DNA of 64,000 bases from Alphaproteobacteria bacterium (GTDB lineage Bacteria > Pseudomonadota > Alphaproteobacteria > Caulobacterales > Hyphomonadaceae), in the NCBI GenBank assembly GCA_018830285.1, contig JAHJSB010000060.1, positions 62,001 through 126,000 of the forward strand, written 5' to 3'. Positions 1-10,212 of this stretch are shown in pieces; the stretch's first letter is position 1, and each line of letters opens with the position of its first letter. The translations under genes and the position numbers were made by a program. Under the pieces are notes generated by a model. That model did no database searches. It was not told the DNA's origin and saw only the letters and a list, made by a program, of their open reading frames with translations.

Positions 1-1
1 T

Positions 2-31
2 TTGGGCCTGTTCCAGCCGGCAGGCACATGA
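2..31 (+). CDS. 3' end of an upstream coding sequence (partial)
   Basis: A reading frame open from the window edge ends in TGA at 29-31 with the tail LGLFQPAGT. Its stop overlaps the ATG of the next gene (ATGA, 28-31), which is the usual signature of translational coupling in this genome. Only nine residues are visible, so the product cannot be named; the call rests on the overlap alone. Confidence 0.35.
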   Translation: MGLFQPAGT

Positions 32-780
32 CGCCCGGCGCGGCGCTTGTCACCGGCGCGGGTGCGCGGCTGGGCAAGGCGATGGCTGAAGCGCTGGGGC
101 AGGACGGCTGGGCCGTGGCCGTCCATTACCGGTCCTCGAAGGACGGCGCCGAAGCGACCAAGGCGGCGATTGAAGCAGCCGGTGGCCGCGCAGCGCTGAT
201 GCAGGCTGACCTGTCCAATGAAACGGAAACGGCGGGACTGTTGGCACGCGCCAGCGAGGCGCTGGGCCAGCCAGTCAGCCTGCTGGTCAATTCCGCGTCC
301 GTGTTCGCCGATGACGGCGCGGCTGGCCATACGCGCGAGGACTGGGACACGCATTTCGAGACCAACCTGCGCGCGCCGGTACATCTGGCGCAGCAGATGG
401 CCAACGGCCTGTCCGCCAGAGAGAAGGGGCTGATCGTCAACCTGATCGACCAGCGCGTCTGGAAACTCACGCCGGAATTCTTCACCTATACATTGTCCAA
501 GGCGGCGCTCTGGCAGGCGACGCAGACCCTGGCACAGGCGCTGGCACCGAATGTGAGGGTCAATGCGATCGGGCCGGGACCAACGCTGAAGAGCATTCAC
601 CAGACCGAAGCGACATTCGCCGCCGAAACACGCGCGACGCTGACGGGCGAAGGGTCGAGCCCGGAAGAGATCGTGCTTGCGCTGCGCTATTTCATCGCCG
701 CCTCCAGCGTGACCGGCCAGATGATAGCGGCGGACGGCGGCCAGCACCTGATGTGGCAGACGCCTGACACACAGGTCTGA
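28..780 (+). CDS. SDR family oxidoreductase, pteridine-reductase-like
   Basis: A 250-residue short-chain dehydrogenase. The N-terminal TGAGARLG motif (residues 10-17) is the nucleotide-binding loop; an Arg at that place is typical of the NADPH-dependent pteridine reductase/FolM branch. LVNSASVF near residue 87 replaces the usual NNAG, again as in pteridine reductases, and YTLSK is the catalytic Tyr-x3-Lys. The C-terminal ADGG motif is present. Family knowledge suggests reduction of dihydropterins or a related carbonyl; a generic SDR role cannot be excluded. The start overlaps the stop of an upstream frame, so it is probably the distal gene of an operon that begins outside the window. Confidence 0.8.
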   Translation: MTPGAALVTGAGARLGKAMAEALGQDGWAVAVHYRSSKDGAEATKAAIEAAGGRAALMQADLSNETETAGLLARASEALGQPVSLLVNSASVFADDGAAGHTREDWDTHFETNLRAPVHLAQQMANGLSAREKGLIVNLIDQRVWKLTPEFFTYTLSKAALWQATQTLAQALAPNVRVNAIGPGPTLKSIHQTEATFAAETRATLTGEGSSPEEIVLALRYFIAASSVTGQMIAADGGQHLMWQTPDTQV

Positions 781-819
781 GATGGCCTGAAAAACACAAG
801 CTGAACCCGAAGGTGGAGC

Positions 820-1842
820 ATGAATTTTTCGTCCGACACGTCTGCGCCCGTCCATCCGAATGTGCTGGCCGCGATTGCCCGCGTGAATTCCGGCATGGAG
901 CCGAGCTATGGCGCAGACAGTGTGACGGCGCGGGTGCGCCTCCTGCTGAAAGACGTGTTCGAGACAGATGATTTCGATGTCTGGATGACGGCGTCCGGCA
1001 CGGCGTCCAACGCATTGGCGCTGTCCTGCTTCTGCCCGCCGACGGGCGCCATTCTTTGTCATGAAGAAGCGCATATCCAGCGCGATGAGCGCGGCGCGCC
1101 AGAGTTCTTTTCTGGCGGCGGCAAGCTGTCGCTCCTTCCGGGAAAGGGGGCCAGGATTGACGAGGCGGCCTTGCGCGAGGCCCTTGCGGCGATCCAGCCG
1201 GGATTCGTGCACGAGACGCCGGCGCAGGTCCTGTCGCTGACCAATCTCTCCGAATGCGGCCTTGCCTATAGCGTGGACGAGGTTCGCCGCTTCGCGGCGC
1301 TGGCGCATGGGCACGGGCTGGCTGTGCACTTGGATGGCGCGCGTCTGGCGAACGCGCTGGTGAAGACCGGAGCAAGCCCGGCAGAGATGAGCTGGAAAGC
1401 CGGAGTCGACGTGCTGACACTCGGCCTGACCAAGACGGGCGCGATGGGCTGTGAGCTTGTTATCCTGTTCGGCAAGGCGCGGGAAAAATGGGGGGAATTG
1501 CAGGCGCGGGCGAAACGCTCTGGCCACATGCCGCCCAAGATGCGCTTCCTGGCGGCGCAGGCTGAAGCGATGCTGGATGGTGGCCTGTGGCTGGATCTCG
1601 CCGCGCGGGCCAATGCGAAGGCGACGCGGCTGGCAGCGGCGCTGATCGCGCAGCCGGGCGTGCACCTTGCCTACAAGCCGGACGGGAACGAGGTATTCGT
1701 GCGCCTGCCGGAGGGGCTGGCCGAGCGCCTCACCGCAGCAGGGGCAAAGTTCTATCCCTGGCCAGGGGGCTGCCACCGGTTCGTGTGTTCATGGTCAACG
1801 ACCGACGACGACATCGCGGCGGTCGAAATTGCGATGGGCTGA
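820..1842 (+). CDS. ltaE: Low-specificity L-threonine aldolase (PLP-dependent)
   Basis: A 340-residue fold-type I PLP enzyme of the threonine aldolase/beta-eliminating lyase family, which cleaves L-threonine or L-allo-threonine to glycine and acetaldehyde. Visible are the N-terminal FSSDTSAP segment, the ASGTASNALAL cofactor-phosphate loop, HLDGARLANAL with the Asp/Arg pair that contacts the cofactor, and LGLTKTGAMG, in which Lys205 is the likely Schiff-base lysine. Length is normal for the family. It follows the SDR by 39 bp on the same strand and probably shares its transcript; the next gene converges 5 bp downstream. Confidence 0.9.
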   Translation: MNFSSDTSAPVHPNVLAAIARVNSGMEPSYGADSVTARVRLLLKDVFETDDFDVWMTASGTASNALALSCFCPPTGAILCHEEAHIQRDERGAPEFFSGGGKLSLLPGKGARIDEAALREALAAIQPGFVHETPAQVLSLTNLSECGLAYSVDEVRRFAALAHGHGLAVHLDGARLANALVKTGASPAEMSWKAGVDVLTLGLTKTGAMGCELVILFGKAREKWGELQARAKRSGHMPPKMRFLAAQAEAMLDGGLWLDLAARANAKATRLAAALIAQPGVHLAYKPDGNEVFVRLPEGLAERLTAAGAKFYPWPGGCHRFVCSWSTTDDDIAAVEIAMG

Positions 1843-1847
1843 CCCGG

Positions 1848-2465
1848 TCAGGAGCTAAGGGCGCCGCCGAGCCAGGACTGCAGGTATTCGATTGTCGCCT
1901 GGGTGTCGATCGGCGCTTCGTCGGCGCCGCCGAGCAGTGTCTGGTGGATCGAGATGAACAGGAGCGGCGCCATCGCGGCGAAAGCGGCAGCGCGCAGCGC
2001 GTCTCGGGTTCGCGGGGCGCCCGGCGTGCCCTTCAGCTTGGCAATGATCGATTCAAGGCCCGGTTCGAGCAGGAATTTCAGATAGGCCCGTCCGGCGACT
2101 TCGTCTGCGATGCCTTCGATCAGGCCGAAGGCGTGGGCGCGAGTGAACTGGCCATACTGCATGCCGGTATCCGCGACGCGGTAGTATTCCTCAAGCGCTT
2201 CGGTCGGGTTGGTGGCAGGATGGGCGATCAGGTCCCAGATCCATGTGCCACGGTTTCCCATGTTCTCGAGGATCGCCGAAACGACGCCCTGGCGGTCGTC
2301 GAAATAGTGGCGGAGGGTCGGCTCGGACGCCTGGGCCGCGATGGCGAACTGGCGCAATGACGGGCGGTGCAGGTCTGCGGTAAGCGCAAAATCCGTCAGC
2401 GCATCGACAAGCGCCAGACGTTTTTGTTCGAAATCATGATTGCGCGCCCCTACCGGTCTCGGCAT
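1848..2465 (-). CDS. TetR family transcriptional regulator (paralogue A)
   Basis: A 205-residue TetR-type repressor. The helix-turn-helix lies around residues 35-60 (RPSLRQFA ... SEPTLRHYF), followed by a ligand-binding domain without an obvious cofactor motif. The ATG at 2465 is preceded by GGGAG at good spacing; a TTG six bases further upstream is less likely. It is a clear paralogue of the regulator at 2718-3335: same length, identical recognition helix SEPTLRHYF, matching N-terminus (RNHDFEQKR) and C-terminus (IHQTLLGG). The two stand in tandem, each behind a similar promoter. No divergent target gene is present, so the ligand is unknown; autoregulation and cross-regulation are inferences. 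Confidence 0.85.
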   Translation of the reverse strand: MPRPVGARNHDFEQKRLALVDALTDFALTADLHRPSLRQFAIAAQASEPTLRHYFDDRQGVVSAILENMGNRGTWIWDLIAHPATNPTEALEEYYRVADTGMQYGQFTRAHAFGLIEGIADEVAGRAYLKFLLEPGLESIIAKLKGTPGAPRTRDALRAAAFAAMAPLLFISIHQTLLGGADEAPIDTQATIEYLQSWLGGALSS

Positions 2466-2519
2466 GGTCAACTCCCGGGTGAAATGGATGGCCCCCCAAC
2501 AAGAACCATTCTCAATTCA

Positions 2520-2573
2520 TTCATACGGCTTTTGCCCTATCTGGCAACCTATAATATTTACTACAGTTTAGCC
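2520..2573 (-). promoter_or_regulatory. Predicted promoter and upstream element of TetR paralogue A
   Basis: On the minus strand, TTGCCA (2542-2547), a 16-base spacer and TATGAA (2520-2525) form a sigma70-like promoter 55 bp upstream of the ATG. The plus-strand element ACTACAGTTTAGCC (2560-2573) lies 12 bases beyond the -35 box. The same arrangement with the same spacings occurs upstream of paralogue B, which is the main evidence. Confidence 0.6.
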
Positions 2574-2717
2574 AATTTTTCCGAGGAGGTGACGCACGGA
2601 TTTTGTCGCCGCAGGCGGAAAAAACTCAACTCCTTTGGGTATCCCGGTAAAATGCTATGGGTGCCCGACTCGCCGGAATCGCCTTGCAGGAGGTCGTCTG
2701 GGACCCGATTTTCGCGA

Positions 2718-3335
2718 TCATTCCGAGATTGCTTCGCCGAGCCAGGTCTGGAGCAGCGCGATAGTCGCCTGGTTATCGACCGGCGCTTCCTCTGCGCCGC
2801 CGAGGAGTGTCTGATGTATTCCCATGAGGATAAGGGGCGACAGGATCGCGAAGGCGGCCGCGCGCAGCTCCAACGCGGACTTCGGAGAACCGGGTGTCGC
2901 GGCCAATTTCTCGGTGATCGTGGAGAGGGCTGGCTCCAGCATGTATTTGAGGTAGGCCTTGCCCGCAGTGCCGTCGGCGATCCCTTCGATCAGCCCGAAC
3001 GCATGAGCACGCATGTACAATTCGAACTGGGGCCCTGGAGTTGCGATAAGGTAATAGTCTTTGACCGCGCTTGAAATGCTGTCGGATGGTGCTGCGATGC
3101 CATCACGGATTGAGCGTCCGATCTTGCCCATATGTGCAAGGATGGCGACGACGACGCCCTTCCGATCCTTGAAATAGTGGCGGAGCGTGGGTTCCGACGT
3201 GTCGACCGCTTTAGCGAACTGGCGCAGCGATGGACGGCGAAGTTCCGCTGTGACAGCAAAACGGGTCAACGCTTCAACGAGCGCGTTGCGCTTCTGTTCA
3301 AAATCGTGGTTGCGTACCCCTTCAGGTCGCGCCAT
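2718..3335 (-). CDS. TetR family transcriptional regulator (paralogue B)
   Basis: A 205-residue TetR regulator paralogous to the gene immediately downstream (1848-2465). HTH region RPSLRQFA ... SEPTLRHYF, then a divergent middle (residues about 75-110) and a conserved C-terminal segment (AHAFGLIEGIAD, IHQTLLGG). The start is placed at the ATG at 3335: it matches the paralogue's N-terminus, has GGGAG upstream, and a longer frame to 3395 would begin inside the predicted -10 box. The identical recognition helix suggests that both proteins bind the same operator, while the divergent ligand domain suggests different inducers; both points are inference. Confidence 0.85.
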   Translation of the reverse strand: MARPEGVRNHDFEQKRNALVEALTRFAVTAELRRPSLRQFAKAVDTSEPTLRHYFKDRKGVVVAILAHMGKIGRSIRDGIAAPSDSISSAVKDYYLIATPGPQFELYMRAHAFGLIEGIADGTAGKAYLKYMLEPALSTITEKLAATPGSPKSALELRAAAFAILSPLILMGIHQTLLGGAEEAPVDNQATIALLQTWLGEAISE

Positions 3336-3390
3336 GTCCAGCTCCCGATAGAGCTGGGTGACCCCCCGATCAAATCCCGGCCTCAGGTTA

Positions 3391-3444
3391 ACCATACGGT
3401 TTTTCTCCCCACTTGCAAACCAGAATAGGCACTACAGATCAGCC
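3391..3444 (-). promoter_or_regulatory. Predicted promoter and upstream element of TetR paralogue B
   Basis: On the minus strand, TTGCAA (3413-3418), a 16-base spacer and TATGGT (3391-3396). The upstream element reads ACTACAGATCAGCC on the plus strand (3431-3444), 12 bases beyond the -35 box. Spacings are identical to those before paralogue A although the surrounding DNA has diverged. Confidence 0.6.
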
Positions 3445-3620
3445 GTTTCCCCACAGGCGATGGCACCCGGACTTCGGCAGGGTCGGCGGCGCAGGTTCCA
3501 CACTTTTTTGGAGCAGGCGCGGAAAATTCGCCTGCTGCCATCCTGTTGCGTGTTGCGGTTGCGTCTGGACCCGGCCGCCGGTGCGCGGCAAGACTGGACG
3601 GGAACAAAGGGGATTCGATC

Positions 3621-4280
3621 ATGACGACACTCTTCCGCGCGGGCCTGATCGGCGCGCTCCTGGCGACCTCGACACTGGCAGGCTGTGCCTCGACCTATTA
3701 CGGCGCGATGGAGCAGATCGGATTCGAGAAACGTGACCTGCTGGTGCAGCGTGTGACCGATGCCGCCGTCAGCCAGGAGAATGCGAAGGTCGAGTTCGCG
3801 AATGCGCTCGAGGCCTTCCGGGCGGTGGTCAGTGTCGATGGGGGCGAGCTGGAGGCGACCTATGACACCCTGTCTGACACCTATGACCGGTCAGAGGACA
3901 AGGCGGACAAGGTGCGCGCCCGCATCAAGGAAGTGAAGGGCGTTGCGCGCGACCTGTTCCGGGAATGGAATGCCGAATTGGCCGAGTATTCCGATGCGAG
4001 CCTCAGGCGTTCGTCGGCCCAACAACTCGCGGCGACCGAAGCGCGCTATGACACGCTGGTCGCCAAGATGGACAAGGCGGCCGCCTCGATGGACCCGGTG
4101 CTGGCCGTGTTCCATGACCGCGTCCTGTACCTGAAGCACAACCTGAACGCCCGCGCGATTGCCTCGCTGGGCGCCGGGACGGCAGACCTTGAAGCCGATG
4201 TGGCCGACCTGATTGCCGAGATGGAGCGGGCCATTGCCGAGGCGGATGCCTTCATCGCCGAAATGCGCGCCGGCAGCTGA
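3621..4280 (+). CDS. DUF2959 family lipoprotein
   Basis: A 219-residue predicted lipoprotein with a short hydrophobic signal and lipobox LAGC (Cys22). The mature part is almost wholly helical and matches the DUF2959 pattern: YYGAMEQIGFEKRD after the lipid anchor, then NASLRR-like SDASLRR, and the C-terminal LKHNLNARAIASL and AIAEADAFIAEM segments. No enzymatic motif is visible and the family has no established function. The ATG at 3621 is chosen because the signal peptide begins there; an upstream frame lacks one. The GNAT gene begins 9 bp after its stop, so they may be co-transcribed. Confidence 0.85.
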   Translation: MTTLFRAGLIGALLATSTLAGCASTYYGAMEQIGFEKRDLLVQRVTDAAVSQENAKVEFANALEAFRAVVSVDGGELEATYDTLSDTYDRSEDKADKVRARIKEVKGVARDLFREWNAELAEYSDASLRRSSAQQLAATEARYDTLVAKMDKAAASMDPVLAVFHDRVLYLKHNLNARAIASLGAGTADLEADVADLIAEMERAIAEADAFIAEMRAGS

Positions 4281-4289
4281 GGCGGGCCC

Positions 4290-6111
<1,822 letters not shown>

Positions 6112-6187
6112 GTTGTCCCCCACTCGACTGTTTACTTTGTCGGGGATGCGAGGAGGGCACAAGCGTTTGTGCGTCTCCTGAAAATAT

Positions 6188-6573
6188 ATGACCAGACGGC
6201 CTGTAAGCCGGGTTCTGTTCCCCGTGCCCTCTCGGGACATCGGTTCGGCAACCATTCCTCTGCGACAGGCCTCACAGCCTGCCTCTCGCGACACACCCGG
6301 GGCGCGGGCTGAAGACATCCCATATGCGCCCCCTACTTGGTCTTGCTCCAGGCGGGGTTTACCTTGCCGGGACTGTTACCAGCCCCGCGGTGGGCTCTTA
6401 CCCCACCCTTTCACCCTTACCTCCTGCCGAAGCGGGAGGCGGTCTGCTCTCTGTGGCACTTTCCCTCGGCTCGCGCCGGGCGGACATTATCCGCCGCCTT
6501 GTCTCCCTGGAGCCCGGACTTTCCTCCAATGGCAGGTTACCCCACCACCAGCGATTGCCCGGCCGTCTGGTCA
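6188..6573 (-). ncRNA. rnpB: RNase P RNA, bacterial type A
   Basis: The catalytic RNA of ribonuclease P, which matures tRNA 5' ends. On the minus strand the 5' part carries the invariant GGAAAGTCCGGGCTCC block (plus-strand complement around 6510-6526) and the 3' part the invariant ACAGAACCCGGCTTA (complement 6203-6217). The two termini form a perfect 13-bp P1 helix (6188-6200 with 6561-6573). The length of about 386 nt is normal. The processed ends may lie a base or two inside the helix. All reading frames across this region are spurious. Confidence 0.96.
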
Positions 6574-6637
6574 TTGGATTACATATAGCGCACACTGGCG
6601 CTGGCACAAAGCCTGATCGATTCCTCCCGGAGGCTGT

Positions 6638-7561
6638 ATGCGCAACCTGATCAACCGACTGCCGGTGCCGCAGATCATCAAGCATTGGCTGCTGATCCCT
6701 CTATGGGATGCCATGGTGCGCCTGTCGAAGCCCGAAGTGAGGATCGTCACAGGCGGCATTTCCTTCTATGCGCTGTTCTCAATCTTCCCGCTGATCTACC
6801 TGACGGTGACCCTGCTGTTCGCGCTGCTACCGGCCGATATCAGCCGACAGTTGTCCGACACGATCGACCAGGTTCTGGTGTCTGCCGTGGCGCCCTTGTC
6901 GAAGGCAGACCTTGATACGATCCGCGGGGCGACCAAGCGCAGCCTGACCCTGCAGGCTCTGGGCGCGTTCATCGTGGTGTTCTACACGGCCAGTTCCGGC
7001 GCGAAGGCGGCGATCACCGGCATCCGCATGGTTACAGGCAGCGAACGGCGCAGCAAGATCATAAGGTTCAATGGCGTGTCGATCCTGATGACGGCGCTGC
7101 TGATCCTGCTGGTCTGGATTCTTGGCGCGCTGCAATTGATGGCCTCGTTCATCACCGAGCATCAGGGCTTTGTGGCGTTTGATGTCGCCCAGCGCCTGTC
7201 CGATATTGCGTCCCAGCTCTGGCTCGGGAAGGGCATTGCCTGCTTTGCGTTCTTCTACATGATCATTGCGCTGTCGCTGCATGGGCGCATCCGGGGCCAC
7301 CGGGCCAAGGCGGCGGGGGCGGCCGCGGGGGCGCTGGCGTGGATGGGGGCGACATGGGCGTTCCACATCTATCTCAAGTTCTCGCCGCTCGACTCATTCT
7401 ATGGCGCGCTCGCCTCGGTCATTCTCGGATTCATCTGGCTGTCGGTATCGGTCGCGTCGCTCCTGCTTGGCGCGGCGCTGGCTGCAGAATGGGCCAGTCG
7501 TATACCCGAGGAGGGGCTCGCCTCGGAAGAGGATGACGCGGACACCGACGTATTGGCCTAG
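6638..7561 (+). CDS. YihY/BrkB family inner-membrane protein
   Basis: A 307-residue polytopic membrane protein of the YihY (BrkB, formerly misassigned as RNase BN) family. Six or so hydrophobic segments are visible (starting near residues 40, 95, 140, 185, 225 and 255), with the family motif GGISFYALFSIFPL near residues 38-52 and LDSFYGALASVILGFIWL close to the end. The acidic C-terminal tail (EEDDADTD) is cytoplasmic-looking. GGAGG stands just upstream of the ATG. The biochemical role of the family is unsettled. Confidence 0.88.
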   Translation: MRNLINRLPVPQIIKHWLLIPLWDAMVRLSKPEVRIVTGGISFYALFSIFPLIYLTVTLLFALLPADISRQLSDTIDQVLVSAVAPLSKADLDTIRGATKRSLTLQALGAFIVVFYTASSGAKAAITGIRMVTGSERRSKIIRFNGVSILMTALLILLVWILGALQLMASFITEHQGFVAFDVAQRLSDIASQLWLGKGIACFAFFYMIIALSLHGRIRGHRAKAAGAAAGALAWMGATWAFHIYLKFSPLDSFYGALASVILGFIWLSVSVASLLLGAALAAEWASRIPEEGLASEEDDADTDVLA

Positions 7562-7572
7562 ACGTCCAGCCC

Positions 7573-8316
7573 TTATCGTCCGCTTAGGTCCCGCACGCTT
7601 CGGATCAGGTGGCGTGTCTGGAAATCTGCCTCACCTGAGAGGTGGCCGGGACGCCAGCGACGCTGGAAAGCCAGCACTGTCAGTCCGGTCGCATCATCGT
7701 AGGTGCCTGTAACGGACAAGCCATACCCGATGGCCGTCAGGTCTTCCTGCAGGCTGCTGACCGCTTCGCCACGGTCACCGGCGCGCAAGGGGGTGTCCGA
7801 TTCCTGATTGTTTGCGGCAGTCGGCCAGAGGCCGATGCCCGACGCCGCCAGGCGCGCCCACGGGAAATGTTCGCCCGGATCGGTCTTGCGGGCCGGGGCA
7901 ATGTCGGAATGGGCCACGATGCGGGCCTGGGGGATACCATGATTGGCAAGGATGCTGTGACAGAGGGTAATGACGGCGTCGATCTGGGCGTCCGGGTACG
8001 GGGGAAGGCTGCCAACAGCCAGGGGCACGTCATGGCCACCATTGACGATTTCCACGCCGATGGAGCGCGAGTTCAGGTCGTTGTCGCCCTGCCAGCTGGA
8101 GACACCGGCGTGCCAGGCGCGCTTGTCCTCACCCACGAGCTGGGTGATGCGGCCATCCTCCCAGACCATGTAATGGGCCGAGACTTCCGATGCCGGATCG
8201 CGCATGCGGGCGAGGGCTGCATCGGCGCTGTCCATGCCGGTATAGTGCAGGACCAGCATGTCGACCGCGTGCTTGCGGTCGTTGAAATTTGGGCTGGGTG
8301 CAAGATCGACCTGCAT
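7573..8316 (-). CDS. N-acetylmuramoyl-L-alanine amidase, AmpD-like, with C-terminal peptidoglycan-binding domain
   Basis: A 247-residue zinc amidase of the Amidase_2/AmpD family that cuts the bond between MurNAc and the stem peptide. Zinc ligands fit His24 (LVLHYTG), His136 and Asp146 (VAHSDIAPARKTDPG), with the usual ten-residue interval between the last two. Residues from about 180 form a PG_binding_1-like domain (AGDRGEAVSSLQEDLTAIG ... FQRRW). No signal peptide is seen, suggesting a cytoplasmic recycling role like AmpD, though the wall-binding domain leaves that open. Its ATG overlaps the stop of the EamA gene (ATGA), so the two are coupled. Confidence 0.9.
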   Translation of the reverse strand: MQVDLAPSPNFNDRKHAVDMLVLHYTGMDSADAALARMRDPASEVSAHYMVWEDGRITQLVGEDKRAWHAGVSSWQGDNDLNSRSIGVEIVNGGHDVPLAVGSLPPYPDAQIDAVITLCHSILANHGIPQARIVAHSDIAPARKTDPGEHFPWARLAASGIGLWPTAANNQESDTPLRAGDRGEAVSSLQEDLTAIGYGLSVTGTYDDATGLTVLAFQRRWRPGHLSGEADFQTRHLIRSVRDLSGR

Positions 8317-9218
8317 CAGCTGTCTCCGGGGCCGATCTTCTTGCCGAGGGCCGCCTCGGGCATGCGATAGTTCGGCCGGACGGCTATCACGAACACGCCG
8401 GTCAGCGAGATCACCGAGCCGAGTACGAGCCGCGCGGTGATCGGCTCGTTGAGCAGGACGATCCCGAAGATGACGCCCCAGATCGGGGTCATCAATGTGA
8501 GCGGTGACAATAGCGAGACGTCATATTTCTTGATCAGCGTGTAGAAGGCGCCGTGTCCGAAGATCGACACGCCGACAATCGCGAACAGGCTGGCGAGCCA
8601 GACCGGCCAGCCGCCAGCGAGGTAGCGCTCCAGCTGGTTGTTTTCGAACAGGCCGGAGACGATGAACAGGGGCAGGAAGCTGAACAGGCCGACCCAGGCC
8701 TGCATCTGCATCCCGCTGATCGGCGACATGCGCTTCATCAGGATGCCGCCGGCTGAACCGATAAAGGCCGAAGCGACGATATAGAGCAGGCCGACCGAAA
8801 CGCCGAAACTGCCCGGGTCGACCGCGATCAGAACCACACCAGCAAAGGCGAGCATGATGCCCAGCCCGCGGCGCCAGCCAATGGTTTCACCCAGGAAGGC
8901 CATGCTCATCAGCGTCGAGATCGGTACGCCGAGCTGGCCGGTGACGGCAGCGGCCGAGGCTTCGGCTTGCTGCAAGCCCATGAACAGGAGGGCGAAATTC
9001 AGGGAGCCGATCAGCAACGCGATGATGAACAGCATTTTGAGATCGGCGGGTTTCGGCTTCAGGAACGGAATCAGGAATAGCGCCACACCGGTAAAACGCA
9101 CGGCGGCAAAGAACAGGGGCGGCACGCCGACATCCGCGACGACCCAGCGGGTCAGAACAATGTTGAGTCCCCAGACGAGGCAGACGGCAAACAGGAGCAG
9201 GAAATCACGAAAAGCCAT
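8316..9218 (-). CDS. EamA/DMT family transporter
   Basis: A 300-residue drug/metabolite-type permease with ten predicted membrane spans and the internal duplication of two EamA domains (roughly residues 5-135 and 150-285). The first begins with LFAVCLVWGLN, the second with IVASAFIGSAGGILMKR; each ends in a segment rich in hydrophobics with Glu (AFLGETIGWR, VLLNEPITARL), typical of the family. Substrate unknown; such proteins export amino acids or other metabolites. It is the first gene of a two-gene unit with the amidase. Confidence 0.88.
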   Translation of the reverse strand: MAFRDFLLLFAVCLVWGLNIVLTRWVVADVGVPPLFFAAVRFTGVALFLIPFLKPKPADLKMLFIIALLIGSLNFALLFMGLQQAEASAAAVTGQLGVPISTLMSMAFLGETIGWRRGLGIMLAFAGVVLIAVDPGSFGVSVGLLYIVASAFIGSAGGILMKRMSPISGMQMQAWVGLFSFLPLFIVSGLFENNQLERYLAGGWPVWLASLFAIVGVSIFGHGAFYTLIKKYDVSLLSPLTLMTPIWGVIFGIVLLNEPITARLVLGSVISLTGVFVIAVRPNYRMPEAALGKKIGPGDS

Positions 9219-9243
9219 GCCAGCCCGTTATCAGGCTTTGGCG

Positions 9244-9275
9244 GCGAAGGGCAGGGGGTTTAGCCCTGCCTTCGC
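9244..9275 (-). terminator. Hairpin after the persulfide-dioxygenase-like gene
   Basis: GCGAAG-G-GCAGGG (9244-9256) pairs with CCCTGC-CTTCGC (9264-9275) apart from one bulged base, with a 7-base loop. It follows the stop of the MBL gene by 6 bp on the minus strand. There is no U-run, so it may be a 3'-end stabiliser or a Rho-assisted terminator rather than a strict intrinsic one. Confidence 0.45.
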
Positions 9276-9281
9276 GCAACG

Positions 9282-10145
9282 TCAGACGCCCAGCCGGTTG
9301 ATTGGAATCTTGAGATAAACCTGCCCGTCGTCTTCCGGCGGGGGCATCGCGCCGCCGCGGATATTGACCTGGAGGGATGGCAGGATCAGGCGCGGGGCAC
9401 CCAGCGTCGCGTCACGGGATTTGCGCATGGTCACGAAAGCGTCTTCGCCGACACCTTCATGGACATGGACGTTCGCCGCGCGTTGTTCGGAGACCGTGGT
9501 TTCCCAAGCCGGATGGTCGCGCCCCGCAGGCAGGTAGTCATGGCCGACAAAGATGCGGGTTTCCGTTGGCAGGTCGAGGATACGGTGGATCGAGCGGTAG
9601 AGCGTCGCCGCATCGCCGCCCGGAAAGTCGGCCCGGGCTGTGCCATAGTCCGGCATGAAAAGCGTGTCGCCGACAAAGGCGGCATCATTGATGACATAGG
9701 TGACACAGGCGGGTGTGTGTCCCGGCGTGTGCATGACCTTCACGGTCAGCTCGCCAAGCGGGAACGACTCACCATCCTTGAACAGGGAATCGAAGGCGCC
9801 GCCATTCGGGCAGACATCTGTTGCGTGGAACATGGACGAAAAGACCCGCTGCACTTCGGTGATGCGGGCACCGATGCCGACTCTGGCGCCAGTGACTTCG
9901 TGGATGTGGTGGGTGGCCGAGAGATGGTCGGCATGGGCGTGCGTGTCGAGCGCCCAGACGACCTTGAGGCCGAGATCGCGCGCTGTATCCAGGATCGCAT
10001 CTACGGACGCCGTCGTGAGGCGCGCGGCATGCGGTTCATAGTAGAGCACGGGATCGATGATCGCCGCTTCACGGGTTGCCGGATCCCACACGAGATAGGT
10101 CACCGTCGATGTCTTGTCGTCGAAGAAGGCTTTGATCTGGGGCAT
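9282..10145 (-). CDS. blh: MBL-fold persulfide dioxygenase-like protein (Blh/ETHE1 type)
   Basis: A 287-residue metallo-beta-lactamase-fold protein. The metal motif THAHADH (His69, His71, Asp73, His74), HTPGHTPAC (about 139) and VGDTLF/GHDYLP supply the remaining ligands. The pattern DPVLYYEP ... THAHADHLSA is that of Blh/ETHE1 enzymes, mononuclear-iron dioxygenases oxidising persulfides to sulfite. It is divergent from a BigR/SqrR-type repressor, followed by a TSUP exporter, the arrangement known for the bigR-blh sulfide detoxification locus. The shared 67-bp promoter region holds a palindrome. A separate sulfide:quinone oxidoreductase or rhodanese gene is not in the window. Confidence 0.9.
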   Translation of the reverse strand: MPQIKAFFDDKTSTVTYLVWDPATREAAIIDPVLYYEPHAARLTTASVDAILDTARDLGLKVVWALDTHAHADHLSATHHIHEVTGARVGIGARITEVQRVFSSMFHATDVCPNGGAFDSLFKDGESFPLGELTVKVMHTPGHTPACVTYVINDAAFVGDTLFMPDYGTARADFPGGDAATLYRSIHRILDLPTETRIFVGHDYLPAGRDHPAWETTVSEQRAANVHVHEGVGEDAFVTMRKSRDATLGAPRLILPSLQVNIRGGAMPPPEDDGQVYLKIPINRLGV

Positions 10146-10170
10146 GGGAGATTCCTTTCCCTCTTCATAT

Positions 10171-10186
10171 ATTAGAGATTGCTAAT
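10171..10186. promoter_or_regulatory. Candidate BigR/SqrR operator
   Basis: Inverted repeat ATTAG-N6-CTAAT in an AT-rich stretch of the 67-bp region between the divergent MBL and BigR-like genes. A second palindrome, TAATATATTA (10198-10207), sits just before the regulator's ATG and may be its -10 region. BigR family members are known to bind AT-rich palindromes of this kind; binding here is inferred. Confidence 0.6.
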
Positions 10187-10212
10187 TTAACAAGACATAA
10201 TATATTAACCTC

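Noticed and set aside
6188-6650. Several open frames across the rnpB region
   Set aside because: The region folds as RNase P RNA with all invariant blocks; the frames have no ribosome sites or protein-like sequence.
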